The notes below the pieces were generated by a model. The model did not search any database. It saw nothing but the letters and a program-made list of their open reading frames with translations, and was not told where the DNA came from. Both the position numbers and the translations under genes were made by a program. This document shows positions 34,482 through 41,334 of a stretch of DNA of 47,984 nucleotides, piece after piece; position 1 is the stretch's first letter, and each line of letters opens with the position of its first letter. The stretch lies in IMG/VR virus record IMGVR_UViG_3300030329_005062, positions 1-47,984 of that record; one strand, written 5' to 3'. The DNA comes from a virus.

Positions 34482-34829
34482 ATGTCAAATAAAAAAAATA
34501 AAGAAATGTATAGACCACTCCCTGAAGGACTTTACATTGGTATTTCTGAAATAGAAGGGAATGGTTTGTTCACCACTAAATTACTAGAAGTAAAAACCGA
34601 ATTAGGAATTAGTCATATTAATTACGAGGGAGGAGACTTTCACTCAAACTTTATTAGGACACCTTTAGGAGGATTTGTAAACCACTCAGAGAACCCAAAT
34701 TGTGAACTTTATGAATGTGGTAATTACTTAAAAATGAGAACCATTAAAGATATTATTCCGGGTCAAGAATTAACTTTAACCTATAGTCTATATGACCCTT
34801 GTAAAGATTACCTTGAGTGTGAAAAATAA
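34482..34829 (+). CDS. SET-domain protein, putative protein-lysine methyltransferase
   Basis: 115 residues, a minimal SET fold: GISEIEGNGLFTTKLL (first SAM-binding strand region), GGFVNHSENPNCEL (N67-H68-S69 pseudoknot motif) and IKDIIPGQELTLTYSLY with the catalytic-region Tyr. It lacks pre- and post-SET zinc domains. SET proteins in phages are uncommon and their substrates unknown; host histone-like or ribosomal proteins, or the phage Hc1-like protein, are candidates by speculation only. Confidence 0.85.
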   Translation: MSNKKNKEMYRPLPEGLYIGISEIEGNGLFTTKLLEVKTELGISHINYEGGDFHSNFIRTPLGGFVNHSENPNCELYECGNYLKMRTIKDIIPGQELTLTYSLYDPCKDYLECEK

Positions 34830-34838
34830 CACAAATAT

Positions 34839-34870
34839 TTTGGTGGGGTCATAAAAATTTCTTATCTTTG
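34839..34870 (+). promoter_or_regulatory. Consensus host-type leaderless promoter
   Basis: TTTG at 34839-34842, 20 bases, TATCTTTG at 34863-34870: perfect matches to TTTG / TAnnTTTG. The ATG at 34875 follows after four bases. Confidence 0.78.
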
Positions 34871-34874
34871 TACT

Positions 34875-35096
34875 ATGGAAACAAAAGATAATATAGACAG
34901 AGTTGAATTTACAAGATGGATTACCCAAAACATAAATCTTATTCTAAATAATAAAGAAACTAAACTCTTTAGAACTATGGAAATGTCTTTTGAAGATATA
35001 AAGTTATTTGGTAAAGATAATAAACTTAGAAACTATTATAATTTATATCAAAACAGGTTTCAAACCGCACAATTTAACTGGATAATGAATTATTAA
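34875..35096 (+). CDS. Small unknown protein, leaderless and probably early
   Basis: 73 residues, helical, with aromatic C-terminus (NYYNLYQNRFQTAQFNWIM). Start fixed by a perfect promoter four bases upstream. Small proteins under strong host-type promoters are often host take-over factors; that is inference only. Confidence 0.72.
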   Translation: METKDNIDRVEFTRWITQNINLILNNKETKLFRTMEMSFEDIKLFGKDNKLRNYYNLYQNRFQTAQFNWIMNY

Positions 35097-35115
35097 TTAA
35101 AAAAATAAAAATAAA

Positions 35116-35400
35116 ATGGGAGGAAGCACAACAATGGAAAAAAGAGGTCACCACATCTGTAAATTGGTGAATTATGAGGTAAGACAAAAAGTAACAAAAG
35201 AAACCTCAAAACGAGTGGGTGGTAAATTAGTTAAAACACCTGGAAGTGTGGAGGTTATGATTTACAAAAGTAAAAAGAAGATTGAAGGTGGTATGACTGA
35301 CATAAAACTCGCGGCTCAAAAGGTGTATAATATATTAAAAGAGAATAGTAAGACTCATTTAGTAGATAAAAAACTAATAAAAAGATATAACCTTAGTTAA
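35116..35400 (+). CDS. Small basic protein, unknown
   Basis: 94 residues, or 88 if it starts at the sixth-codon-downstream ATG (MEKRGHHICK). Basic with a central beta hairpin (YEVRQKVTKETSKRVGGKL). It ends just before a strong terminator. No family recognised. Confidence 0.7.
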   Translation: MGGSTTMEKRGHHICKLVNYEVRQKVTKETSKRVGGKLVKTPGSVEVMIYKSKKKIEGGMTDIKLAAQKVYNILKENSKTHLVDKKLIKRYNLS

Positions 35401-35404
35401 TTTT

Positions 35405-35430
35405 AACCCCGAGAAGTCGGGGTTTTATTT
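35405..35430 (+). terminator. Rho-independent terminator
   Basis: Perfect 8-bp arms AACCCCGA (35405-35412) and TCGGGGTT (35417-35424), GAAG loop, T-rich tail. It separates the small-gene operon from the tagged LRR gene. Confidence 0.9.
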
Positions 35431-35439
35431 TAGTTTTAT

Positions 35440-35448
35440 AATATTTAT
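35440..35448 (+). promoter_or_regulatory. Candidate late promoter box AATATTTAT
   Basis: AATATTTAT lies just after the terminator and 12 bases before the ATG at 35461. Since the terminator insulates it from upstream, this box is the only evident promoter for the gene. Confidence 0.6.
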
Positions 35449-35460
35449 AAAGAAAACCAA

Positions 35461-36726
35461 ATGAAGTTACAATTCACTGATATACTAACTAATATAATCT
35501 TAGAACAATCTAGGGAGGAGGTTCTATTAAACAAATTTACCAAACCTAAAAAGAAAGGTAAGAAACCTTTAATGTCTCAAGAAGAGTTTTACATGTTAGT
35601 TAAAGCAGACCCTACTACTAGAGTTGATACTGATGGTGAGGACGATAAGTCGGAAGTAAAAAAAGTAGGTGCATACACACAATGGTTAATTAAACAATAT
35701 ATGTCACTACAACAAAAGGCAGATAAGGAATCAAATGCTCCGTATGGTACTCCAGAGTGGAAGGCAACTTTAGACAGACTCAAAAACATGTTCCAAGAAG
35801 ACCTATATAAAGTAACAGAAGACTTACAAAAATTTCATAGGTTTAAATCTAGAGTAGCAAAGGAAAAAAGAGACATCAATAGAATCTCAAGTCCAGATGA
35901 ATTATATGAATTAACAAAAGATTTTTCATTAGAGGAGGCAACGAGTACTAAAGCAGAAAGAGTTTTAAAAGACGCTGAATTAGTTCATGACGGTCCTAAT
36001 TGGGAGGTCTTAATTCCTAAATCAAAGGAAGCTTCTTGTCATTACGGTGCAAATACTAGATGGTGTACAGCTGGTAGTACTTCTAACTATTATGACCATT
36101 ATTCTAAACAAGGTCCATTATATATTATGGTGAGTAAAAAAGACCCTAGTGACAAATACCAATTTCACTTTGAGTCGAATCAATATATGGACAAAGAGGA
36201 TAGACAAGTTAACTTACCTACTTTCTTAAATGAAAGACCAGAGTTAAAAGAGTTCTTTAAAGAAATGTTTAAAAGATTTTTAAATAAAGACCAAAAACAA
36301 GGTAAAAGGGTACAAGTTAGATATCCTAGTGACTCTGTGTCAAAATATATTGGGATTTATGGTTTTGATGAATTTATGGAAAGTTTACCTCAAGATATGG
36401 AAAGGTTTGATTTTGAACACGGAGGTGGGTATGGAAATCAAGAAAAGTTACCATCAAGACCTTTACCAGAAAAATTTACTACATTCCCTAATTTAAAAAT
36501 ACTACATATAGAAGGATTACTAAATGAGATTCCTGAAAGTATTGGTAATCTTAAGAATCTTAAATTTTTATCTTTAGCTAAAAATCCAGAATTAAAATCA
36601 CTCCCAGACTCATTAGCAGACCTGGAACAGTTAGAGGTCATTAACCTTAAGGACTCCCCAAATGTTAAAATAGGAGAAAGACTACAAGCGAAAGATGATT
36701 CGGAAGATTTGATAATTATTAGATAA
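35461..36726 (+). CDS. Tagged WCTA-motif protein with leucine-rich repeats
   Basis: 421 residues. Leader MKLQFTDILTNIILE (1-15) ends I-L-E as in the other tagged proteins. Residues about 180-235 hold ASCHYGANTRWCTAGS and YYDHYSKQGPLYIMV, a Cys/Trp motif recurrent in phage structural-context proteins. Residues about 335-410 are two to three leucine-rich repeats of bacterial type (LKILHIEGLLNEIPESIGNL, LKFLSLAKNPELKSLPDSL). LRRs suggest protein binding in the host after delivery, or an effector-like role. Packaging is inferred from the leader. Confidence 0.82.
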   Translation: MKLQFTDILTNIILEQSREEVLLNKFTKPKKKGKKPLMSQEEFYMLVKADPTTRVDTDGEDDKSEVKKVGAYTQWLIKQYMSLQQKADKESNAPYGTPEWKATLDRLKNMFQEDLYKVTEDLQKFHRFKSRVAKEKRDINRISSPDELYELTKDFSLEEATSTKAERVLKDAELVHDGPNWEVLIPKSKEASCHYGANTRWCTAGSTSNYYDHYSKQGPLYIMVSKKDPSDKYQFHFESNQYMDKEDRQVNLPTFLNERPELKEFFKEMFKRFLNKDQKQGKRVQVRYPSDSVSKYIGIYGFDEFMESLPQDMERFDFEHGGGYGNQEKLPSRPLPEKFTTFPNLKILHIEGLLNEIPESIGNLKNLKFLSLAKNPELKSLPDSLADLEQLEVINLKDSPNVKIGERLQAKDDSEDLIIIR

Positions 36727-36740
36727 TTTTTATATATTTG
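36708..36740 (+). promoter_or_regulatory. Consensus host-type leaderless promoter
   Basis: TTTG at 36708-36711, 21 bases, TATATTTG at 36733-36740, both perfect. The ATG at 36745 follows after four bases. The TTTG lies inside the end of the preceding gene. Confidence 0.78.
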
Positions 36741-36744
36741 TACT

Positions 36745-37077
36745 ATGGATGTAGATATTGAAATTTATATTAACAAATTAAAAACTTTTTTTAAAAACGA
36801 TAAAAAAGCCAAAGAAGAACTTTTTGGAACCAAGCTTTTAAATGAAGAAGAATTTTTTAAAAGAGTTAGAGCAAGAGCCATTATTAATTTTAAAGAAGAC
36901 GGTGAACCAACTTTATCACAACCACAAATGGCAGAGGTAATCCAAAATCTATTATTAGAAGGACTTGTGGATAAAGGAGTAATAGAAGAAGAACAACTTA
37001 TCCAGTCGATTAATCCAGAACCAAAAAACTCCTTATTCCAAAAAATTAAAGGTTTTCCCCCTATTTGTTTAAATTAA
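36745..37077 (+). CDS. Unknown helical protein, leaderless
   Basis: 110 residues, acidic and helical (IYINKLKTFFKNDKKAKEEL, LNEEEFFKRVRARAIINF). No motif recognised. The start is fixed by the promoter four bases upstream. Confidence 0.75.
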   Translation: MDVDIEIYINKLKTFFKNDKKAKEELFGTKLLNEEEFFKRVRARAIINFKEDGEPTLSQPQMAEVIQNLLLEGLVDKGVIEEEQLIQSINPEPKNSLFQKIKGFPPICLN

Positions 37078-37128
37078 TATTTAATTTTATTGACATAGTA
37101 GTATATTTTTAACAACTTTAATAAAAAT

Positions 37129-37476
37129 ATGCATATTATGAAAGAAGAAAGAAAAAATACCGAAAGAGTAGCAAACGAACTTTTATTGGAAAAATACGAA
37201 CCAATTTTAGTTATCAAATTAATGAGAATTCCTAGTATGGAAGAATTAAATCATTTCATTACTAAAATACAAGAAGATTTTGGATATAACACACTTGTAT
37301 TGCCAGGTGAGTTAGAAACTAGTGTTGAAGTGGTAAGTGTATGTAACGCTGAAATTAAAGATATTAACGAATTAAAAGAAAATGTTAATAATTTAATTAA
37401 AAGTCTAGAACAAGAATCAAAAGAACCTGTCACGTTTAAAACCGCAAAAGAAATAACAGATGGCGAAGAGAATTAA
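37129..37476 (+). CDS. Unknown protein upstream of the RmlA-like gene
   Basis: 115 residues from ATG 37129, or three fewer from ATG 37138. It has an alpha/beta pattern (EPILVIKLMRIPSMEELNHF, YNTLVLPGELE). Its end overlaps the next gene by 17 bases. A TATATTTT element (37102-37109) lies upstream without a convincing TTTG. Function unknown. Confidence 0.72.
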   Translation: MHIMKEERKNTERVANELLLEKYEPILVIKLMRIPSMEELNHFITKIQEDFGYNTLVLPGELETSVEVVSVCNAEIKDINELKENVNNLIKSLEQESKEPVTFKTAKEITDGEEN

Positions 37477-38266
37477 AGGAGTAGTATTAGCTGGGGGGAA
37501 CGGAACTAGATTAAGACCTTTAACAAGTGTTACTAATAAACACCTCCTACCAGTATATGATAAACCGATGATATTTTATCCCTTAGAAACCCTAAAATCA
37601 TTAGGATGTAAAGATATTTTAATAATTTCAGGAAGGGAACACTGCGGACATATATTAAGTTTATTAGGAAGTGGAAAAGATTTGGGTTTAAGATTATCCT
37701 ATGAAATACAAGAAGAAGCGGGTGGTATAGCTCACGCTTTGGGATTAGCGAAAAATTTTATAGGTACTTGTAACGCGGCAGTATGTCTTGGTGATAATAT
37801 TTTTGAAGGTCCTTTAGAAAAAGTAGACTTAGTTGAAGGAGCTAAAATATATTTAAAAAGAGTACATGACCCAGAAAGATTTGGAGTAGCGGAACTTGAT
37901 GAAAAAGATGAGTGTAAAGTTATGTCCATAGAGGAAAAACCCAATAATCCGAAATCAAACTACTGTGTAACAGGACTATACATTTATGATAATAATGTAT
38001 TTAAATATATAAGTTCTTTATCACCATCTGAAAGAGGGGAATTAGAAATAACCGACGTTAATAACATATACGTAAAAAAAGGTTTAATGTGTTGTGAAAA
38101 ATTAAAAGGGTTCTGGAGTGACGCTGGTACATTTGAGAGTTTATTAAAAGCATCCCAACTAGTAAAAGAAAAAAAATTATTGGAAAAAATACAACCGACA
38201 TCCAATCAACCACAAATTGGTTCTGATGGTGAATTTAACGCAAAAAAAATTCATAGTGAAAAATAA
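37460..38266 (+). CDS. RmlA-like sugar-1-phosphate nucleotidyltransferase
   Basis: 268 residues. The nucleotide-binding motif VLAGGNGTRLRPLT (about 9-22) is complete, followed by NKHLLPVYDKPMIFYPLETL, the AVCLGDNIF metal-site region, RFGVAEL, IEEKP and the sugar-site block YCVTGLYIYD, GELEITDVNNIY and FWSDAGTFESL. It matches glucose-1-phosphate thymidylyltransferase, slightly shorter than bacterial RmlA. It makes activated sugars, perhaps for glycosylating phage DNA or virions or altering host surface sugar; no other rml genes are in the window. Confidence 0.92.
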   Translation: MAKRIKGVVLAGGNGTRLRPLTSVTNKHLLPVYDKPMIFYPLETLKSLGCKDILIISGREHCGHILSLLGSGKDLGLRLSYEIQEEAGGIAHALGLAKNFIGTCNAAVCLGDNIFEGPLEKVDLVEGAKIYLKRVHDPERFGVAELDEKDECKVMSIEEKPNNPKSNYCVTGLYIYDNNVFKYISSLSPSERGELEITDVNNIYVKKGLMCCEKLKGFWSDAGTFESLLKASQLVKEKKLLEKIQPTSNQPQIGSDGEFNAKKIHSEK

Positions 38267-38275
38267 GTTTATAAA

Positions 38276-38641
38276 ATGAAAAGAAAATTTAACTATCGAG
38301 ATTATAAAGATTTGGACAAATCTAGACTTAGTCCTAATGTTAATTGGGATAAAAAAATAAATCCTAATACTAGATGGGACCGTCAACCAACCCCAGAAGA
38401 CATTATAGAATATAACAGAAAAAAAAATAGAGAAAATGAAATGGTTGACCACCCTAATCACTATGGTGGGGAAAAAAATCCATATGAAGCGATTAAAGTT
38501 ATAGAAGCTTGGGACTTAGGATTTAATTTAGGAAACGCTGTAAAATATATAGCGAGAGCGGATAAGAAAAAAAACCAGTTAGAAGATTTAGAAAAATCTA
38601 GTTGGTATATTAATAGAGAAATCGATAAATTAAAAAAATAA
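38276..38641 (+). CDS. DUF3310 protein
   Basis: 121 residues. The C-terminal 65 residues are the DUF3310 domain (DHPNHYGG, EAIKVIEAW, NLGNAVKYIARADKK, QLEDLEKSSWYINREI), common in phages and linked to nucleotide metabolism by context in other phages. The N-terminal half is charged and Asn/Lys-rich. The biochemical role is unproven. Confidence 0.9.
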   Translation: MKRKFNYRDYKDLDKSRLSPNVNWDKKINPNTRWDRQPTPEDIIEYNRKKNRENEMVDHPNHYGGEKNPYEAIKVIEAWDLGFNLGNAVKYIARADKKKNQLEDLEKSSWYINREIDKLKK

Positions 38642-38645
38642 AACA

Positions 38646-39185
38646 ATGAAAAAATTATTATTAGTTGTATTAGTACTGCTTGGACTAAACCAAACACAAG
38701 CACAGCAGGTAGCACCTTATTTCTGCTGTGATTCAATAACATATTGGATAGACCAAAGTCAAGGGTTTAACATAGGACTTGATACATCAAATATAGTACA
38801 CAATCCAGATTCTATGACAGTATATTGGGGAGTATGTACTGGATTTGCAACAGCTGGCATGTGTTATACAGGACAAGGTATGTATGATTATTTTCCTCAG
38901 ATTACAACATCAGATACAATTAAAGTAGCGTATGATGTGTATATTTACGAAAATGGTTCAGTAGAAGTATGTAGTATAGAAGATTGGTTAGTATTTGACC
39001 AAAACTCTTTTTCATGGGTATTACTCAATATGTTACCAACAGGTCTGCCTGGATTTGTAGTAGAAGAAGATGGTGTAAGATGGTGGAATAATAAAATATA
39101 TGATTTACAAGGTAGAGAATTAAACGAAATACCTACAGGGGTCATGTACATTAGAAATAAAAAACTTTATATTAAAACACAATAA
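38646..39185 (+). CDS. Secreted protein with type IX sorting-like tail
   Basis: 179 residues. A signal peptide ends near TQAQ. The middle domain is Cys- and Tyr-rich, unassigned. The C-terminal 32 residues (KIYDLQGREL, EIPTGVMYIRN, KLYIKTQ) are nearly the same as the tail of the thioredoxin-fold protein at 22589, in the style of Bacteroidota sorting domains. It would be exported to the host surface or medium if the host has a type IX system. The cargo's function is unknown. Confidence 0.82.
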   Translation: MKKLLLVVLVLLGLNQTQAQQVAPYFCCDSITYWIDQSQGFNIGLDTSNIVHNPDSMTVYWGVCTGFATAGMCYTGQGMYDYFPQITTSDTIKVAYDVYIYENGSVEVCSIEDWLVFDQNSFSWVLLNMLPTGLPGFVVEEDGVRWWNNKIYDLQGRELNEIPTGVMYIRNKKLYIKTQ

Positions 39186-39190
39186 AAATT

Positions 39191-39325
39191 ATGACAGAAT
39201 TTATTTATCACGCGTTAGGCATTTGTGGAGAACATTCACACCCAAACTTAATTAACCTAGGATGTATATTACTTTTGATGTATACAGGTTATAAAATTAT
39301 TAACAAAAAATTTAAAATATATTAA
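39191..39325 (+). CDS. 44-residue membrane protein
   Basis: Five bases after the preceding stop and one base before cyclophilin. The start (FIYHALGICGEHSHPNLINL) precedes one hydrophobic helix (GCILLLMYTGYKII) and a basic end. Small proteins of this HALG.CGE.HPN type look familiar from other Bacteroidota-infecting phages, from memory only. Function unknown. Confidence 0.65.
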   Translation: MTEFIYHALGICGEHSHPNLINLGCILLLMYTGYKIINKKFKIY

Positions 39326-39326
39326 A

Positions 39327-39755
39327 ATGAAAGGAAAAATTAATACTGATAATGGAACTATGGTAGTAGAGTTCTACGAAAAAGATGCACCAAAAACAGT
39401 TGGTAATTTTGTTAAATTAGCAAAAGAAGGTTTTTATAATGGATTAAAATTCCATAGAGTAATTCCAGGTTTTGTGGTACAAGGTGGATGTCCCAATGGT
39501 AATGGTATGGGTGGTCCAGGGTATAAAATTAATTGTGAATTAGAAGGTGAAAATCAATATCATGACGAGGGTGTTTTATCTATGGCACACGCTGGTAGAA
39601 ATACAGGAGGTTCACAATTTTTTATCTGCCATAATAGACCAGGTACACAACATTTAGATGGTAATCACACATGCTTTGGAAAAGTAGTTGAAGGAAAAGA
39701 CATTATACACAAAATCCAACAAGGAGACACTTTTAATATTGACATCATTGAGTAA
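39327..39755 (+). CDS. Cyclophilin-type peptidyl-prolyl isomerase
   Basis: 142 residues. All cyclophilin landmarks are present: VGNFVKLAKEGFYNGLKFHRVIPGFVVQGG split over the active Arg and Phe, GGPGYKI, GVLSMAHAG, NTGGSQFFI and HLDGNHTCFGKVVEG. It catalyses prolyl isomerisation, probably helping fold virion or lysis proteins. No signal peptide, so cytoplasmic. Its stop overlaps the next ATG by one base. Confidence 0.95.
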   Translation: MKGKINTDNGTMVVEFYEKDAPKTVGNFVKLAKEGFYNGLKFHRVIPGFVVQGGCPNGNGMGGPGYKINCELEGENQYHDEGVLSMAHAGRNTGGSQFFICHNRPGTQHLDGNHTCFGKVVEGKDIIHKIQQGDTFNIDIIE

Positions 39756-40651
39756 TGAACCCCCAATTATCCACTTATGTAGGTAAAACACCACTAATCC
39801 CAATTAGAATAGGGAGGTATACTGTATGGGGAAAAGCAGAGTTTATGAATCCTTCTGGTAGTGTTAAAGACCGAATGGCTACCTATATTATAAATGACGC
39901 TGAAGAAAGAGGATTAATAAAAAAAGGAGACACTCTGTGTGAAGCTACTTCAGGTAATTCAGGAATTGCTTTCGCGATGTTAGCAGCTGAAAGGGGATAT
40001 AAAATGGTTATCATTATGCCAGAAAATATGTCTCAAGAAAGAAAAGATATGTTTCAAAGATATGGAGCAGAACTTATAGAAGTGGATGAAGGAGACTTTG
40101 ACGGGGCTATTCTAAGAAGAGACATTCTATCAAACACCAACGGATGGTTTAACTGTAATCAATTTCACAACCCTTTAAATATAAAAGCACACTATAATAC
40201 TACTGGTCCAGAAATATGGAATGAGTACAAAACTATAAACGGAGAAACATCTAAACCAGACGCTCTAGTTCTTGGTACTGGTACTGGTGGTAGTTTAATG
40301 GGTACGGGTAAATTTTTAAAAGAGTATTGGGACGGAATTAAAATAGTTGCAGTAGAACCAGCTGAGTCACCAGTAATGTCTGGAGGAGACCCAGGACTAC
40401 ACGGAATACAAGGAATTGGTGATGGTAGTAAATTTATGGTTAATTTGGATTTCTTAGATGGAATCAGAACAATATCAACCCCGTGTGCCCAAGCTGTATC
40501 AAAACATTTAGCTTTAAGATATGGATTGTTTGTCGGTATTAGTGCAGGTGCAAATGTTATGGCCGCATTTCAGTGGTTAAGAGATAATGACAAAACAAAT
40601 GCTATAACCATTCTTTGTGATAGAGGTGAAAGATACCTAAGTTGTTCATGA
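39755..40651 (+). CDS. Cysteine synthase (PLP-dependent, CysK/CysM type)
   Basis: 298 residues. The PLP lysine lies in NPSGSVKDRMA (K about 38), the substrate loop is EATSGNSGIA, the phosphate-binding loop is GTGTGGSLMGTG, and the C-terminal GISAGAN block is complete. It forms cysteine from O-acetylserine (or a related acceptor) and sulfide. Full length and intact, so an active auxiliary metabolic gene is likely; cysteine may feed Fe-S or Cys-rich proteins made in infection. Confidence 0.92.
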   Translation: MNPQLSTYVGKTPLIPIRIGRYTVWGKAEFMNPSGSVKDRMATYIINDAEERGLIKKGDTLCEATSGNSGIAFAMLAAERGYKMVIIMPENMSQERKDMFQRYGAELIEVDEGDFDGAILRRDILSNTNGWFNCNQFHNPLNIKAHYNTTGPEIWNEYKTINGETSKPDALVLGTGTGGSLMGTGKFLKEYWDGIKIVAVEPAESPVMSGGDPGLHGIQGIGDGSKFMVNLDFLDGIRTISTPCAQAVSKHLALRYGLFVGISAGANVMAAFQWLRDNDKTNAITILCDRGERYLSCS

Positions 40652-40675
40652 CTAAATAATCTTACCCGATTCTAA

Positions 40676-40684
40676 AGTATTTAT
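40676..40684 (+). promoter_or_regulatory. Candidate late promoter box AGTATTTAT
   Basis: AGTATTTAT (one transition from AATATTTAT) lies 14 bases before the ATG of the tagged lysozyme. No TTTG at the -33 distance. Confidence 0.45.
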
Positions 40685-40698
40685 CATTAAAAGGCTTT

Positions 40699-41322
40699 AT
40701 GCAAATCATCATAACGGAATCACAGTTTCAAAAATTAGTAGAGGATAAAACTAAAAAAAGTAAGTTTATAGATTGGAACTACAATGCTGCAGGTCAACCA
40801 ATATTTGATTATATAAGACAGTGGGAGGGTGACATTAAAGGAAACCACATCCCTTACGTATATGATGACCAAGTAAAATGGGTATATAATTCCGACCTTA
40901 AAATGAAATTACCTCCAAGATATACAGGTGGAACCAAATACGGCACATTAACTGTGGGGTGGGGAACTACAGACCCTAATGTTATTAGTGAATACATGGA
41001 CAAAGATATGGACGTAAATACCGCAAAATCATTATCTAAACCTGATATACAAACAGCAGCAAATTGTATTAAAAGATGGCAAACTAGAGCTAAAGAAGGT
41101 GAAGTAAATGAAAGAAAACTAACATTAGGCATGTATACCGCGATGAGTGATATAGTTTATAACATGGGATGTAGTGGATTTAATAACACAAAAACAATAG
41201 GACACATAGAAAAAGGTAATTATAAGGTAGCTAAAAATTATATAAAAAATAAATTAGAATGGGGTCATGATAAGAGAAGAGAAAAAGCTTCGGAAGTATT
41301 CTGTAAAGAAGGTGTTTGTTAA
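40699..41322 (+). CDS. Tagged T4-type lysozyme (GH24)
   Basis: 207 residues. Leader MQIIITESQFQKLVE (1-15) ends L-V-E. The GH24 domain follows: catalytic Glu in IRQWEG (about 41), Asp in YVYDD, and Thr in LTVGWGTT. A tail near SDIVYNMGCSGFN matches the C-terminal lysozyme lobe. It cleaves the glycan strand of peptidoglycan. With the leader it may be carried in the particle for entry rather than made only for lysis. Confidence 0.9.
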   Translation: MQIIITESQFQKLVEDKTKKSKFIDWNYNAAGQPIFDYIRQWEGDIKGNHIPYVYDDQVKWVYNSDLKMKLPPRYTGGTKYGTLTVGWGTTDPNVISEYMDKDMDVNTAKSLSKPDIQTAANCIKRWQTRAKEGEVNERKLTLGMYTAMSDIVYNMGCSGFNNTKTIGHIEKGNYKVAKNYIKNKLEWGHDKRREKASEVFCKEGVC

Positions 41323-41329
41323 TATTTAT
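41321..41329 (+). promoter_or_regulatory. Candidate late promoter box AATATTTAT
   Basis: AATATTTAT overlaps the lysozyme stop codon and stands five bases before the ATG at 41335. Confidence 0.5.
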
Positions 41330-41334
41330 TTAAT

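Noticed and set aside
37102-37109. TATATTTT as a promoter for the gene at 37129
   Set aside because: No TTTG-like element at 18-21 bases and the gap to the start is 19 bases; evidence too weak to list.
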